A stretch of 64,000 bases of DNA from positions 2,480,001 through 2,544,000 of the forward strand of contig NZ_CP071518.1 of assembly GCF_016613535.2 (NCBI RefSeq), in the 5' to 3' direction. This document shows positions 21,677 to 31,893 of this stretch, in pieces. Made by a program: the position numbers and the translations under genes. Below the pieces are notes generated by a model that saw nothing but the letters and a program-made list of their open reading frames with translations, was not told the DNA's origin and ran no database searches. Position 1 is the first letter of the stretch; each line of letters opens with the position of its first letter. The stretch is from Lysobacter solisilvae. GTDB taxonomy: Bacteria; Pseudomonadota; Gammaproteobacteria; Xanthomonadales; Xanthomonadaceae.

Positions 21677-21745
21677 GTTTCCAAAACGTCTCAAAATTGT
21701 TTGACGAGACGGATTCACAAATGCATAATTTCGCTTCTAGCTTTT

Positions 21746-21822
21746 GCGCCCGTAGCTCAGCTGGATAGAGCACCAGGCTACGAACTTGGTGGTCGGGAGT
21801 TCGAATCTCTCCGGGCGCACCA
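21746..21822 (+). tRNA. tRNA-Arg (ACG anticodon)
   Basis: A 77-nt cloverleaf with acceptor GCGCCCG/CGGGCGC, discriminator A and encoded CCA. The loop CTACGAA gives ACG (inosine-34 after editing, reading CGU/CGC/CGA). It is 69 nt after tRNA-Ser and probably co-transcribed. Confidence 0.96.
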
Positions 21823-21826
21823 CTTG

Positions 21827-21866
21827 CAGGGGCCGACAAGTCAACTTGTCGGCCCCTGTTTTTTTT
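21827..21866 (+). terminator. Strong intrinsic terminator after the tRNA pair
   Basis: Perfect fourteen-base arms caggggccgacaag/cttgtcggcccctg with a tcaa loop, followed by eight T residues. One of the clearest terminators in the window. Confidence 0.95.
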
Positions 21867-22244
21867 GCAGAGCGGAATGCGGTGTATCGCATCCAGGCCG
21901 CTGGCACACCGGCAATCGCGCAAGGCGAAGTCGGATGATGCTGGAGATGCCACGCGGCATGAGTCAGCTCCCGAGCGCTCGCGCATGTTCGCAATGACCC
22001 TCGACACACCCGCACGGCAATCTCGCCGATGCTCGCGCACGCGCCTGCACTCCATCCGATTCCATTCGCGCGCATCGGCCAACGCACATGGCCAGGGGAA
22101 CCAGTCCGAATTCCCTGCGAACGACGTCGCCGAAGGTGGCGGCGGCAGTTCGGTTGTTGGAATCGCGGAAGCAGTCCGCGGCGTACGCGAACGGGATGAC
22201 GCACCGCTCCGGGCAGTTCCAGGACGCCCGCGCCGGCCGAAGCG
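21867..22244. other. Intergenic stretch without a recognisable gene
   Basis: About 380 bases between the tRNA terminator and the stop of the minus-strand hydrolase. The open frames crossing it have no recognisable domain or ribosome binding site, and the sequence shows no clear repeat or RNA fold. Confidence 0.5.
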
Positions 22245-23107
22245 TCAGTCGTCAGCCAGCAGCGCTGAAACGACGGGCCCGGGATGCTTCATCCAGGTGA
22301 AGTGGTCCGCCAGTGCGCCAAGCGCACGGCCATCCAGGACGCGGATGTGGCTTTGCGCGTGCGGGAGTTTTGACAGCAGGAAGCGCAGCGACGATGTCGG
22401 TGCAAGCCAGTCGCGATCGAGCACGACGCCCCTGGCCTGGACAAGCAGTCGCGCCATTCCGGCTTCAAGGTCGGCTGGCATGCCGGCAGCGGCGTAGCGC
22501 CCACTCAGCGCCGTTCGTGCCCAGTCGCGGATGAGGCTGCGCGATTCATTGCCGCCGAAGCCGATGCGGCGTCCCGGCAGATAACCGATCCGCGCCGCCA
22601 GCCACGGCAGAAAGCGGTACACCAGCGGCAGCCACCAGCGGGTACGCGGCGGGAATGCCCGCCAGTACGGGGCACCACTGGCCACCAGCCAGAACCGCCG
22701 TGCCTGGCCTGGATTCTGGCCGAGGAAGCACGCGCCCAGCTGACCGCCCAGGCTGTGGCCACCGAGGATGGATGCGTCCATCTCCAGGCGCGCGGCCATC
22801 GCTGCCGCGGCCGCAGGCAGGTCAAGCTCGAGCAGTTCGCGATATCCCCAGTCGACTGCTCGCGACGGGCGCAGGCTGCTGCTGCCGTTGCCGCGCCAGT
22901 CGTGGATGAACACCGCGATACCCCGCGCGCACAGCGCCTGCGCAAACGGCACGTAGTGCCGGGCAGCAACCCCCATGGCGGGCAGCCACAGCAGTCGGGC
23001 GCGCGGCTGCGCAGGGATCACCGCGGGCATCTGCCAACGGTGTCCGTCGGCAGCAGTCACCTCGAGGCTCTCCACGCCTGTTTCAGCAGCGGTGGAAGCT
23101 TGCGCGC

Positions 23108-23111
<4 letters not shown>
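22245..23111 (-). CDS. Alpha/beta hydrolase (serine aminopeptidase S33-like)
   Basis: A 288-residue hydrolase. The nucleophile elbow is GGHSLGGQLGACFL; an early HDWRGNGSSSLRP segment corresponds to the oxyanion region and the late DHFTWMKHPG region supplies the expected catalytic His. No signal peptide. The ATG at 23111 overlaps the thiD stop by four bases (ATGA), so translation is probably coupled to thiD. The substrate is not deducible; the closest resemblance is to predicted esterases or monoacylglycerol-lipase-like proteins. Confidence 0.83.
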
Positions 23112-23917
<806 letters not shown>

Positions 23918-24095
23918 GCGGCCACCGACTGCGGCGGGCTGCCGGACCCCTTGCCACGCGGAGCTGCACCGTGCGTGATGCGCTGCTGCCCTGCGCCGGA
24001 GGGCTCCATGCCGCGATATCCGCCCCCTCCGGCTGCAGCGGGGACGGGCGCGTGCACGCCCGCCCCGACGCGATGCCCATGGACCACCATGGCGG

Positions 24096-25493
24096 CTACA
24101 GCACCTCGGATGCGAAGTCCGCCAACCGCGAACGCTCGCCACGGCGCAGCGTGATGTGCGCGCTGTGGTTCCATCCCTTGAAACGGTCCACGGCGTAGGT
24201 CAGGCCCGACGTCGTCTCGGTGAGATAGGGCGTATCGATCTGCTCGACGTTGCCCAGGCAGACGATCTTGGTGCCCGGACCGGCACGCGTGACCAGCGTC
24301 TTCATCTGCTTGGGCGTGAGGTTCTGCGCCTCGTCCAGGATCAGCCAGCGACTGAGGAACGTGCGGCCGCGCATGAAGTTCAGCGAGCGGATCTTGATGC
24401 GCGAGGCGAGCAGGTCGTTGGTGGCCGCGCGTCCCCAGCTGCCGCCTTCCGGATTGTGCGTGAGCACTTCCAGGTTGTCGGTCAGCGCGCCCATCCACGG
24501 CGTCATCTTTTCCTCTTCGGTGCCGGGAAGGAAACCGATGTCCTCGCCCACGCTGACCGTGGCGCGCGTCATGATGATCTCGCGGTAGCGCTGCTGGTCC
24601 ATCGTCTGCGCCAGGCCGGCCGCCAGGGCGAGCAGCGTCTTGCCGGTGCCTGCGGTACCCAGCAGGGTGACGAAGTCGATCTCGGGATCCATCAGCGCAT
24701 TGAGGGCGAAGTTCTGCTCACGGTTGCGCGCGGTGATGCCCCATACCGCGTGTTGGTTGTGGCGGTAGTCGTCGACGATCTGCAGGATCACCCGGTCGTC
24801 GTCCAGCCGCGCGACCTTCATCTCGGCCTCTTCGTCGCCCGGCAGGTACAGGAACTGGTTGGGGTACCACTCGTCTTCCTCGTTGCGCCGGATCTCGTAG
24901 AAGGTGCGGCCCTTCTCGGTCCATGAACGCAGGTCCTTGCCGTAGCGCTGCCAGAAGTTCTCGGGCAGGGCGGTCGAGCCGGTATAGAGCAGGCTGAAAT
25001 CGTCCAGCGCACGGTCGTTCTCGTAGTCCTCCGACTCTATGCCGGCGATCGAGGCCTTGATGCGCAGGTTGATGTCCTTGGACACGAACACCACCGGCAC
25101 GCCGGGCTCGGCCTCCTTCAGCGCGAGGATCGAGCCCAGGATGTGGTTGTCCGGGATGACCGCGCCGAACCGCTTGCCGGAATCGAAGTCGCCGGTCTGG
25201 AAACGCAGGCGGCCGATGCTCTGCGCGCCGCGCAGCTGGATGCCCTGGGGGCGGTTGAGCGCGATGCCTTCGTTGATGGCACGCGTGCCCTGGTTCTCGA
25301 TCAGCTCGTTGAGGAACCGGCTGACCTGGCGTGCGTTGCGGCTGGCTTCCGTGTTGCCTTTCTTGCCGTTGTCCAGCTCCTCGATCACCTGCATGGGCAG
25401 GTAGACATCGTGCTCCTCGAACTTGAACAGCGCGGTGGGATCGTGCATCAGCACGTTGGTGTCGAGGACATAGATGCGCTTGCTTCGGGTCAT
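24096..25493 (-). CDS. PIN-PhoH fusion protein (PhoH2/YlaK type)
   Basis: A 465-residue protein. An N-terminal PIN nuclease domain (residues ~5-150) has the acidic residues expected for catalysis in IYVLDTNVLMHD, QVIEELDNGKKG and FVSKDINLRIKA. It is fused to a C-terminal PhoH ATPase (residues ~255-465) with Walker A LLGTAGTGKTLLALAAGL and Walker B FLSRWLILDEAQNLTPKQMKTL. PIN-PhoH proteins have been described as RNA helicases with ribonuclease activity, and occur in toxin-antitoxin-like settings in mycobacteria; no antitoxin partner is visible here. The start at 25493 follows from the PIN N-terminus. Confidence 0.92.
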   Translation of the reverse strand: MTRSKRIYVLDTNVLMHDPTALFKFEEHDVYLPMQVIEELDNGKKGNTEASRNARQVSRFLNELIENQGTRAINEGIALNRPQGIQLRGAQSIGRLRFQTGDFDSGKRFGAVIPDNHILGSILALKEAEPGVPVVFVSKDINLRIKASIAGIESEDYENDRALDDFSLLYTGSTALPENFWQRYGKDLRSWTEKGRTFYEIRRNEEDEWYPNQFLYLPGDEEAEMKVARLDDDRVILQIVDDYRHNQHAVWGITARNREQNFALNALMDPEIDFVTLLGTAGTGKTLLALAAGLAQTMDQQRYREIIMTRATVSVGEDIGFLPGTEEEKMTPWMGALTDNLEVLTHNPEGGSWGRAATNDLLASRIKIRSLNFMRGRTFLSRWLILDEAQNLTPKQMKTLVTRAGPGTKIVCLGNVEQIDTPYLTETTSGLTYAVDRFKGWNHSAHITLRRGERSRLADFASEVL

Positions 25494-26062
25494 CGTGTGT
25501 TCCTGGGACGGAAGGGTGCAGCGGACGGGCACGGACAGGCCACCACGGTCCCGCAGGGCGGGGTGGCGAAGTGGCTGGAGTACGGGGTGGTCACTGGGTC
25601 GAGGCGGCCTTGAGCGCGTCGAGGACGGCCCTGGGCATGGCCGGTCACCTTCACCGGCCGCCATGACTCGCGGATGACGCCTGCGGGATCGATCAGGAAA
25701 GTGCTGCGTTCCACGCCGATGTAGTCCCGGCCGTAGAGCTTTTTCGGCTTGATCACGCCGAAGGCGTTGCAAAGTGTTTCGTCGGTGTCACTGACCAGCT
25801 CGAACCTGAAGCCCTGCTTGGCGCAGAAGTTCTGGTGTGAACGCAGGGAATCGCGGGATACGCCCAGCACGGTGGCATCGAGCTTGCGGAACTTGGGCAG
25901 CAGCGCGTTGAAGTCCAGGCCCTCGGTGGTGCAGCCGGGCGTGCTGTCCTTGGGATAGAAGTACAGGACCAGCCATTTCCCGCGCAGGTCGGCAAGACGC
26001 GTCGTGGAACCGCTGGAGAGCGTGAGGGGCAGGTCGGGAACCTTGTCGCCAACGTCTAGCAT
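25490..26062 (-). CDS. bcp: Thiol peroxidase Bcp (peroxiredoxin), frameshifted C-terminus
   Basis: A peroxiredoxin reducing alkyl and hydrogen peroxides. VGDKVPDLPLTLSSGSTTRL starts the fold; the peroxidatic Cys is in YPKDSTPGCTTEGLDF, and VLGVSRDSLRSHQNFCAKQ matches the family. As written, the frame runs to 25490 and overlaps the phoH start, giving 190 residues. A one-base insertion in the ccc run at 25629-25631 explains this: without it the protein ends at 25591 as AQAVLDALKAASTQ, 156 residues, the normal Bcp length. It lies 48 nt after the gcvR-like gene on the same strand. Confidence 0.88.
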   Translation of the reverse strand: MLDVGDKVPDLPLTLSSGSTTRLADLRGKWLVLYFYPKDSTPGCTTEGLDFNALLPKFRKLDATVLGVSRDSLRSHQNFCAKQGFRFELVSDTDETLCNAFGVIKPKKLYGRDYIGVERSTFLIDPAGVIRESWRPVKVTGHAQGRPRRAQGRLDPVTTPYSSHFATPPCGTVVACPCPSAAPFRPRNTR

Positions 26063-26110
26063 CGGGGTCTCGTCTGGGGGCGCCGTCCTGGCGCCCGATG
26101 GCCGCATCGA

Positions 26111-26671
26111 TCAGAACTTCATCGGGTCCATGATCGCGTCGAGGTTAAGGTGATCACAGAACTCCAGGAAGTCATCGCGCAGTGCAGCAATATGCATGCT
26201 GGCCGGGACGCCGATGGTGACCTGGGCGGAGAACATATCCGCGCCGGTCTGCATCGCGCGGTAGCGCGAGCAGTGCAGGCTCTCGATGGTGATGCCCTGG
26301 CGGTCGAAGAAGTCGGCCAGCTGGAACAGGATGCCCGGCTTGTCGGCCGCCACGACCTCGACGACATACGGCAGCAGGTTCGACTGCACCTGCTTGGGCC
26401 CCGTGCGGTACCAGTTGAGCTTGAGGCCTTCCTCGCGCTCGAGCCGGCTCAGCATCGATTCCAGCTTGGCCACCGCATCCCACGGACCCACGGCAAGGGC
26501 GGTCACGGAGACATCACGTCCCACCGTCGACAGACGGGCGTCCACGAGGTTGCAGCCACTGTCCGTGATGCGACGCGTGACCGACAGCAGCGGGGATTCC
26601 GGATGTGTCGTGTACGCGTTGATCAGGAGGTGGTTTTCGTTCGGCGACGGCCGGGGGGAAATATCGGTCAA
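26111..26671 (-). CDS. gcvR: Glycine cleavage system transcriptional repressor GcvR-like, two ACT domains
   Basis: About 186 residues with tandem ACT domains: first [23 protein letters not shown], second [22 protein letters not shown]. In E. coli GcvR blocks GcvA when glycine is low. The residues [24 protein letters not shown] and the ending [19 protein letters not shown] are as I recall from xanthomonad homologues. No ATG lies near the conserved start; TTG at 26671 (giving a protein beginning [14 protein letters not shown]) is my choice. The frame continues upstream to 26779 without conserved sequence. It is divergent from dapA and heads bcp-phoH-thiD. Confidence 0.85.
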   Translation of the reverse strand: MTDISPRPSPNENHLLINAYTTHPESPLLSVTRRITDSGCNLVDARLSTVGRDVSVTALAVGPWDAVAKLESMLSRLEREEGLKLNWYRTGPKQVQSNLLPYVVEVVAADKPGILFQLADFFDRQGITIESLHCSRYRAMQTGADMFSAQVTIGVPASMHIAALRDDFLEFCDHLNLDAIMDPMKF

Positions 26672-26892
26672 GGCGGCGCCTGCGGATGGGAGAACGGGTT
26701 GGGAACCGTGAACATGAACCTGTGCCGTCGCAGGGACGGCGCCGGGTTCAGCATACTTGCCCGCGGTTTCACGCCGCAAGTAACATCTGGATATTCGCGT
26801 TACCGGCCCGATGGCCGCACAATCCCTGCGGCGTGACGACGGATTCGCCTCCGACGCACCTGTCCAGTTCCACTTCCCAGAGCCTTACGACC

Positions 26893-27798
26893 TTGCGACT
26901 TTCCGGCAGCATCACCGCGCTGGCCACCCCCTTCAATGCGGCGGGCGAACTCGACCTGGATGCCTGGCAGCGGCTGCTTGCGCAGCAGCTCGATGGCGGC
27001 ACCCAGGCCGTGGTGGTCGCCGGATCGACCGGCGAGGCGGCCGCATTGCTGGACGCCGAGTTCGACCTGCTGCTGCGCACGGCCGTCGAGTTCATCGCCG
27101 GCCGGATTCCCGTCCTCGCCGGAACCGGCCTGTCGAACACCGCCAAGACGGTCGAGCAGACCCGGCGCGCCGCCGTGCTGGGCGCGGACGCCGCGCTGAT
27201 CGTCACGCCGCCTTACGTGCGCCCCACCCAGGCGGGCCTGGTCGCTCACTATCGCGCGATCGCCGACGATGGCGCGCTCCCGATCGTGCTCTACAACGTG
27301 CCCGGCCGCACCGGCAGCGACCTGCTGCCGGAGACCGTGGCCGAACTCTGCGGCCACCCGCGCATCGTCGCCATCAAGGAAGCCTGCAGCGAGCCCGAAC
27401 GCATGGCCGCGTTGCTGGCGCTCAAGGCCGACGACTTCGCCGTGATCAGCGGCGACGATCCGACTGCATGTCGCGCGCTGCTGGCCGGCGCCGACGGTGT
27501 GATAGGTGTCGCGTCCAACGTGCTGCCCGCCGCCATGCGCTACCTGTGCGACCTGTCGCGCGCCGGCGATGCCGATGCCGCGACGGCCTGGGATGCGCGC
27601 CTGCAGGCGGTTTTCACTTTCCTCGGCGTCGAATCCAATCCGATCCCCATCAAGGCGCTGTTGTCGCTGCAGGGAATCGGCCATGGGCTTCGGCTGCCGC
27701 TGTTACCCCTGTCGGCGGGACATGCCGACCTCGCGCATTCGATGGCCTCGGCCATCCGCGAACTCGAGACCGCGAGCCGGGAACTGCTCGCGGCCTAA
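26893..27798 (+). CDS. dapA: 4-hydroxy-tetrahydrodipicolinate synthase
   Basis: About 301 residues; condenses pyruvate and aspartate semialdehyde in lysine/diaminopimelate synthesis. [18 protein letters not shown] starts the TIM barrel; [17 protein letters not shown], the tyrosine loop [14 protein letters not shown], and the Schiff-base lysine in [15 protein letters not shown] are present. The start is ambiguous: TTG at 26893 gives the typical family N-terminus, GTG at 26833 would add 20 unconserved residues. It is followed 24 nt later by a bamC-like lipoprotein gene, the standard dapA-bamC pairing. Confidence 0.93.
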   Translation: MRLSGSITALATPFNAAGELDLDAWQRLLAQQLDGGTQAVVVAGSTGEAAALLDAEFDLLLRTAVEFIAGRIPVLAGTGLSNTAKTVEQTRRAAVLGADAALIVTPPYVRPTQAGLVAHYRAIADDGALPIVLYNVPGRTGSDLLPETVAELCGHPRIVAIKEACSEPERMAALLALKADDFAVISGDDPTACRALLAGADGVIGVASNVLPAAMRYLCDLSRAGDADAATAWDARLQAVFTFLGVESNPIPIKALLSLQGIGHGLRLPLLPLSAGHADLAHSMASAIRELETASRELLAA

Positions 27799-27822
27799 GT
27801 CACGAATCTCTGGAGGAATTCC

Positions 27823-28332
27823 ATGCGTTCCAATGTTTCCCTGCGCCGCACTGCGGGCATCGTTCTGATCGTGGTCGCCGTGAGTGCGGTATCGGGCTGC
27901 AGCTGGTTCCACAAGCCGAACAAGCTGTATGCCGGGGACGCGCAGAGCCGTCCGCTGGAAGTGCCGCCCGATCTCGACCTGCCGCGCACCGACGCCGCTG
28001 TGCAGGTGCCGGGAGCCGCGGTGACGGCTTCGGGTTCGCCGACCACCGCGCCGACGCCGGCACTGGGCTTCCAGGTCACCGGTAGTCGGGACGAGGCCTT
28101 CAACCGGGTCGGCGATGCGCTGGCGCAGGTCGAAGGCCTGACGATTGCCAGCCGCGCCCAGTTGCTGGGGGCCTACGACGTCAGCTACATGGGCAGCAAC
28201 TTCCTGGTGCGCGTCAGTGCAGTGGAAGGCGGCGCCTACGTGTCGGCCGTGGACCCGCGCGGCACCGCCGTGACGGGCGAGGGCCCGACGAAGCTGATCG
28301 GCGCGCTGAAGACGGCGCTGTCGGGCCAATAA
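27823..28332 (+). CDS. bamC: Outer-membrane assembly lipoprotein, BamC/NlpB-like
   Basis: A 169-residue predicted lipoprotein: hydrophobic signal, lipobox VSGC with lipidated Cys near residue 26, then WFHKPNKLYAGDAQSRPLEVPPDLDLPRT, the unstructured BamC-type N-terminus containing PLEVPPDL. It is much shorter than E. coli BamC (about 344), keeping only one helix-grip domain (DEAFNRVGDALAQVEGLTIASR). GGAGGA precedes the ATG at good spacing. Context after dapA supports the call. Confidence 0.82.
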   Translation: MRSNVSLRRTAGIVLIVVAVSAVSGCSWFHKPNKLYAGDAQSRPLEVPPDLDLPRTDAAVQVPGAAVTASGSPTTAPTPALGFQVTGSRDEAFNRVGDALAQVEGLTIASRAQLLGAYDVSYMGSNFLVRVSAVEGGAYVSAVDPRGTAVTGEGPTKLIGALKTALSGQ

Positions 28333-28386
28333 GCTGGCCGGCCAAGAGCGCGGGGCCAGGGCGATACCCTGGCATCCGCGGGCATG

Positions 28387-28414
28387 AAAAAGGGCGCCGA
28401 TGGCGCCCTTTTTT
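28387..28414. terminator. Bidirectional terminator between bamC and fdxA
   Basis: Seven-base arms gggcgcc/ggcgccc with a gat loop, flanked by AAAAA on one side and TTTTTT on the other, so it can serve both convergent genes. Confidence 0.88.
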
Positions 28415-28429
28415 CGTTTCGCGCGTGCC

Positions 28430-28753
28430 TCAGCGCTCGAGCAGGTCGCGCTTGCCCGGCTTGCCTTCCCATTCCTTCGCATCGGGCAGGGCGTCCTTGC
28501 GGGTGGTGAGCACGGGCCAGCTCCTGGACAGTTCGGCATTCAGCGCGACAAACGCTTCCTGCCCGGCCGGCACGTCGTCCTCGGGGTAGATCGCGTTCAC
28601 CGGGCACTCGGGCTCGCACAAGGTGCAGTCGATGCATTCGTCCGGGTCGATCACCAGGAAATTGGGACCTTCGTGAAAGCAGTCGACCGGGCACACCTCC
28701 ACGCAGTCGGTGTACTTGCACTTGATGCAGTTCTCGGTGACGACGAAGGGCAT
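28430..28753 (-). CDS. fdxA: Seven-iron ferredoxin FdxA
   Basis: A 107-residue ferredoxin with one 3Fe-4S and one 4Fe-4S cluster. The first Cys set is [20 protein letters not shown] and the second [18 protein letters not shown]. The segment [17 protein letters not shown] and the tail of about 40 residues ([15 protein letters not shown]) match FdxA of Azotobacter and Pseudomonas type. It stands alone, convergent to bamC. The redox partner is unknown. Confidence 0.95.
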   Translation of the reverse strand: MPFVVTENCIKCKYTDCVEVCPVDCFHEGPNFLVIDPDECIDCTLCEPECPVNAIYPEDDVPAGQEAFVALNAELSRSWPVLTTRKDALPDAKEWEGKPGKRDLLER

Positions 28754-28831
28754 GGCGGGGTCCGTGTGTCAGGCGGGGTCAAGTGTAGCCACTCGACGCG
28801 GCATCGGGGATGGGGCCGCGGTGGAGGGAGC

Positions 28832-28859
28832 AACAAAAAACCCGGCGCGGGCCGGGTTT
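28832..28859 (-). terminator. Intrinsic terminator of tRNA-Glu
   Basis: Read on the minus strand, arms aaacccggc/gccgggttt close on a 4-nt loop and are followed by a T-run (the AAAAAA at 28835-28840 on the plus strand), 38 nt after the tRNA. Confidence 0.8.
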
Positions 28860-28897
28860 CGTGTCTGGGGCCCTATCTCAAAATCAGGCCCCGCTTA

Positions 28898-28973
28898 TGG
28901 CGCTCCCTACGGGATTCGAACCCGTGTTTTAGCCTTGAGAGGGCCACGTCCTGGGCCTCTAGACGAAGGGAGC
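28898..28973 (-). tRNA. tRNA-Glu (CTC anticodon)
   Basis: A 76-nt cloverleaf on the minus strand with acceptor GCTCCCT/AGGGAGC, discriminator G and encoded CCA. The loop CTCTCAA gives CTC, reading GAG. D-arm and T-arm sequences resemble E. coli tRNA-Glu. Confidence 0.94.
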
Positions 28974-29154
28974 AGAAAACGTCGCCTCCATGGCGGTCTG
29001 CTTCGTCGGTACTGTCGAAGCATCGCCTGCGAAAGCCGATCCTTCCGGTCATCCGGGGCCTGGTAGCCGAAGGCCACCATGATCCGGGTGCCCGGCGCCC
29101 AGGTAGCGACCTGAACGCGGCCTGCTAGTATAAGCAGCGCCATCGCCTCCGGCA

Positions 29155-30528
29155 ATGGCGTCTCAACCGAATCGACAAGGACCGTGGCGAACTCGCCCGA
29201 TGCCCGCTATCCAAGCCAATCCCATACTCCGGCTGATCCCCCGCGAGGAGCACAACGTCTCCCGCAAGGACATCAGTCCCAATGCCCTGCGCGTCCTCTA
29301 CAGGCTCCGCGACGCCGGTTTCGGCGCGTTCCTGGTGGGCGGTGCTGTCCGTGACCTGCTGGTCGGGGGGCATCCCAAGGACTTCGACGTGGCCACCGAC
29401 GCCACGCCGGAGCAGGTCAAGCAGCTGTTCCGGAACTGCCGCCTGATCGGTCGCCGCTTCCGGCTGGCCCATGTGGTGTTCGGCCGCGAGATCATCGAGG
29501 TCGCCACGTTCCGCGCCAACGCCGACGATGGCAGCGGTGATCGCGAAACCCACGAAGGCGGGCGGGTGCTGCGCGACAACGTCTTCGGCTCGGTCGAGGA
29601 CGATGCGGTACGCCGCGACTTCACGGCCAACGCGCTGTACTACGCGATCGAGGATTTCTCGGTGCGCGACTACGTCGGCGGCTTCGAGGACGTCCGCGAC
29701 CGGCTGATGCGGCTGATCGGCGACCCGGAAACGCGCTACCGCGAAGACCCGGTGCGCATGCTGCGCGCCGTGCGCCTGGCGGCGAAGCTGGATTTCCAGA
29801 TCGAGTCGGCCACCGCCGAACCCATCCCGCGGCTGGCCCACCTGCTGTCCGAGGCGGCACCCGCGCGGCTGTTCGAGGAATGCCTGAAGATGTTCCTGAC
29901 CGGGCACGCGGTCGCCAGCTTCGAGGGCCTGGAACGCCACGGCCTGCTTGCGGCGCTCTTTCCCGAAACGGCGGCGGCGCTCGCCTCCAACCGCAGCGGC
30001 GCCCTGCGCCGCATGCTGGTCGCCGGTCTGAGCGGTACCGATGCGCGCGTCGAGCGCGACGAGCCCGTGTCACCGGCCTTCCTGTTCGCCGTGCTGTTGT
30101 GGCCGGCGTATTGCCGATCCCTGGCGCAGCTCCAGCACGGCGGCATGCATGTCACCGAAGCCGAGCGCCGCGCCGCCGATCGCGTCACCGTGCACCAGTT
30201 GAACACGGTGGCGCTGCCACGCCGGTTCTCACTGCCGATGCAGGAAATCTGGCTGCTCCAGTCGCGCTTCTCCCTGCGGCAGCGCAAGCGCGTGTTCCGC
30301 CTGCTCTCGCACCCGCGCTTCCGGGCCGCGTTCGATTTCCTCAGCGTGCGCCTGGCCGCTTCCAACGAGCACGCCGACGACGTCGAGTTCTGGCGTGAAG
30401 CCCAGCAGCAGCCGGGCGACGTGCTGGCCGCACAGCTCGACGGCCATTCCGCGCACGACGAATCAGGCGAGGCCCCGCGCCGCCGCCGTCGCCGCCGTCG
30501 GAGCGGCTCGGCCGCAGCCGGCGAGTGA
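29155..30528 (+). CDS. pcnB: Poly(A) polymerase I
   Basis: About 457 residues; adds poly(A) tails that target RNA for decay. The nucleotidyltransferase core reads GAFLVGGAVRDLLVGG then PKDFDVATDATPEQV with the catalytic Asp pair; FRNCRLIGRRFRLAHV and the RRDFTANALYY motif fit PcnB rather than CCA-adding enzyme, as does the long Arg-rich tail ([16 protein letters not shown]). A TATAAG -10-like box is at 29129-29134. The start may instead be ATG at 29200. It heads pcnB-folK-panB-panC-panD-pgi, with a 4-nt overlap with folK. Confidence 0.94.
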   Translation: MASQPNRQGPWRTRPMPAIQANPILRLIPREEHNVSRKDISPNALRVLYRLRDAGFGAFLVGGAVRDLLVGGHPKDFDVATDATPEQVKQLFRNCRLIGRRFRLAHVVFGREIIEVATFRANADDGSGDRETHEGGRVLRDNVFGSVEDDAVRRDFTANALYYAIEDFSVRDYVGGFEDVRDRLMRLIGDPETRYREDPVRMLRAVRLAAKLDFQIESATAEPIPRLAHLLSEAAPARLFEECLKMFLTGHAVASFEGLERHGLLAALFPETAAALASNRSGALRRMLVAGLSGTDARVERDEPVSPAFLFAVLLWPAYCRSLAQLQHGGMHVTEAERRAADRVTVHQLNTVALPRRFSLPMQEIWLLQSRFSLRQRKRVFRLLSHPRFRAAFDFLSVRLAASNEHADDVEFWREAQQQPGDVLAAQLDGHSAHDESGEAPRRRRRRRRSGSAAAGE

Positions 30529-31019
30529 ATACGCATACCGTCGCGCTGGTGGGGCTGGGGGCCAACCTCGGTGACGCCGTGGCCACGCTGCGGCACGCCT
30601 TCCAGCACCTGGATGCGATGCCGCACACGCGCCTGCTGCGGACTTCCAGGCTTTACCGGACTCCGGCCTGGGGCCGGACCGACCAGCCGGACTTCATCAA
30701 CGCGGTGGCGATGCTCGATACGGCGCTGACCGCGCGTGAACTGCTGGACGCGATGCTCGACATCGAGCACGCGGCCGGACGCGACCGCGATACCGGCGAT
30801 CGCTGGGGTCCTCGCACGCTGGACCTGGACCTGCTCCTGTTCGGCAATCAGTCCATTGATGAGCCGGGCCTGCACGTGCCGCACCCGCACCTGCATGAAC
30901 GCAGTTTCGCGCTGGCGCCGCTGGTCGAGATCGCGCCCGATGCGATGATCCCGGGCATCGGGCCGGCCCGTGCCGCCCTCGCATCGATCGACACCTCGCA
31001 GCTCAAGCTCGTAGGCTAA
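30525..31019 (+). CDS. folK: HPPK, folate biosynthesis pyrophosphokinase
   Basis: A 164-residue enzyme that transfers pyrophosphate from ATP to 6-hydroxymethyl-dihydropterin. Family features: ALVGLGANLGDAVATLRHAF, SRLYRTPAWGRTDQPDFINAV, and the signature RDRDTGDRWGPRTLDLDLLL. The GTG start at 30525 overlaps the pcnB stop (GTGA), suggesting translational coupling. panB follows after 6 nt. Confidence 0.96.
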   Translation: MNTHTVALVGLGANLGDAVATLRHAFQHLDAMPHTRLLRTSRLYRTPAWGRTDQPDFINAVAMLDTALTARELLDAMLDIEHAAGRDRDTGDRWGPRTLDLDLLLFGNQSIDEPGLHVPHPHLHERSFALAPLVEIAPDAMIPGIGPARAALASIDTSQLKLVG

Positions 31020-31025
31020 GGACGC

Positions 31026-31844
31026 ATGTACACGTCGACTCCCGCAGAAAAGCCCTGGACGGTGCCGATGCTCGCGCAGGCCAAGCGCGACGGCCGCCGG
31101 CTGGTGATGCTCACCGCCTACGACGCCAGCTTCGCGCGCACGCTCGATACCGCCGGCACGGACCTGATCCTGGTGGGAGATTCGCTGGGCATGGTCGTGC
31201 AGGGGCATGGCAGCACGCTGCCGGTCACCGTCGAGGCGACCGCCTACCACGTGACCTGCGTCGCCCGCGGCCTGTCGCGGGCGCTGCTGATCGCCGACCT
31301 GCCGTTCCAGTCCGACGCCACCCCCGAACGCGCGCTGGACGCGGCCACCACGCTGCTCCAGGCGGGCGCGGCGATGGTCAAACTCGAAGGTGCCGGCCAC
31401 AAGCTGGAGGTCATCCGTTTCCTGGTGGAGCGCGAGATCCCGGTCTGCGCACACCTGGGCCTGACGCCGCAGTCGGTGCTGCGTCTGGGCGGATACAAGG
31501 TGCAGGGGCGCGACGACGCCGCCGCGGAAAAGCTGCGGCAGGATGCGCGTGCCGTCGCCGCCGCCGGCGCGGACCTGCTCGTGCTGGAATGCGTGCCCAG
31601 CAGCCTGGCCCAGGCCGTCACCGCCGACCTGGAGATTCCCACGATCGGCATCGGCGCCGGCCCGCATTGCGATGGACAGGTGCTGGTGCTGCACGACCTG
31701 CTCGGCGTGAACAGCGGACATCGCCGGCCGAAGTTCGTGAAGGATTTCCTGGCCCAGGGCGGCTCGATCGAGGGCGCCGTGCGCAGCTTCGCGAAGGACG
31801 TGCGCGACGGCAGCTTTCCCGACGCGCAGCACTCCTACGACTGA
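31026..31844 (+). CDS. panB: 3-methyl-2-oxobutanoate hydroxymethyltransferase
   Basis: A 272-residue enzyme that makes ketopantoate from ketoisovalerate and methylene-tetrahydrofolate. [39 protein letters not shown] and [11 protein letters not shown] carry the Mg and substrate residues; [21 protein letters not shown] is the conserved C-terminal part. First of three clustered pantothenate genes. Confidence 0.97.
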   Translation: MYTSTPAEKPWTVPMLAQAKRDGRRLVMLTAYDASFARTLDTAGTDLILVGDSLGMVVQGHGSTLPVTVEATAYHVTCVARGLSRALLIADLPFQSDATPERALDAATTLLQAGAAMVKLEGAGHKLEVIRFLVEREIPVCAHLGLTPQSVLRLGGYKVQGRDDAAAEKLRQDARAVAAAGADLLVLECVPSSLAQAVTADLEIPTIGIGAGPHCDGQVLVLHDLLGVNSGHRRPKFVKDFLAQGGSIEGAVRSFAKDVRDGSFPDAQHSYD

Positions 31845-31893
31845 ACCTTCCGCGCCGGCATGCTTCCGGCGCCACACGCACCGGATTGCCGCG

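Noticed and set aside
21555-22082. Minus-strand ORF across tRNA-Ser, tRNA-Arg and the gap after them.
   Set aside because: It is antisense to two clear tRNAs and a terminator.
28907-29155. Short minus-strand ORF upstream of tRNA-Glu.
   Set aside because: It overlaps the tRNA itself and has no recognisable protein features.
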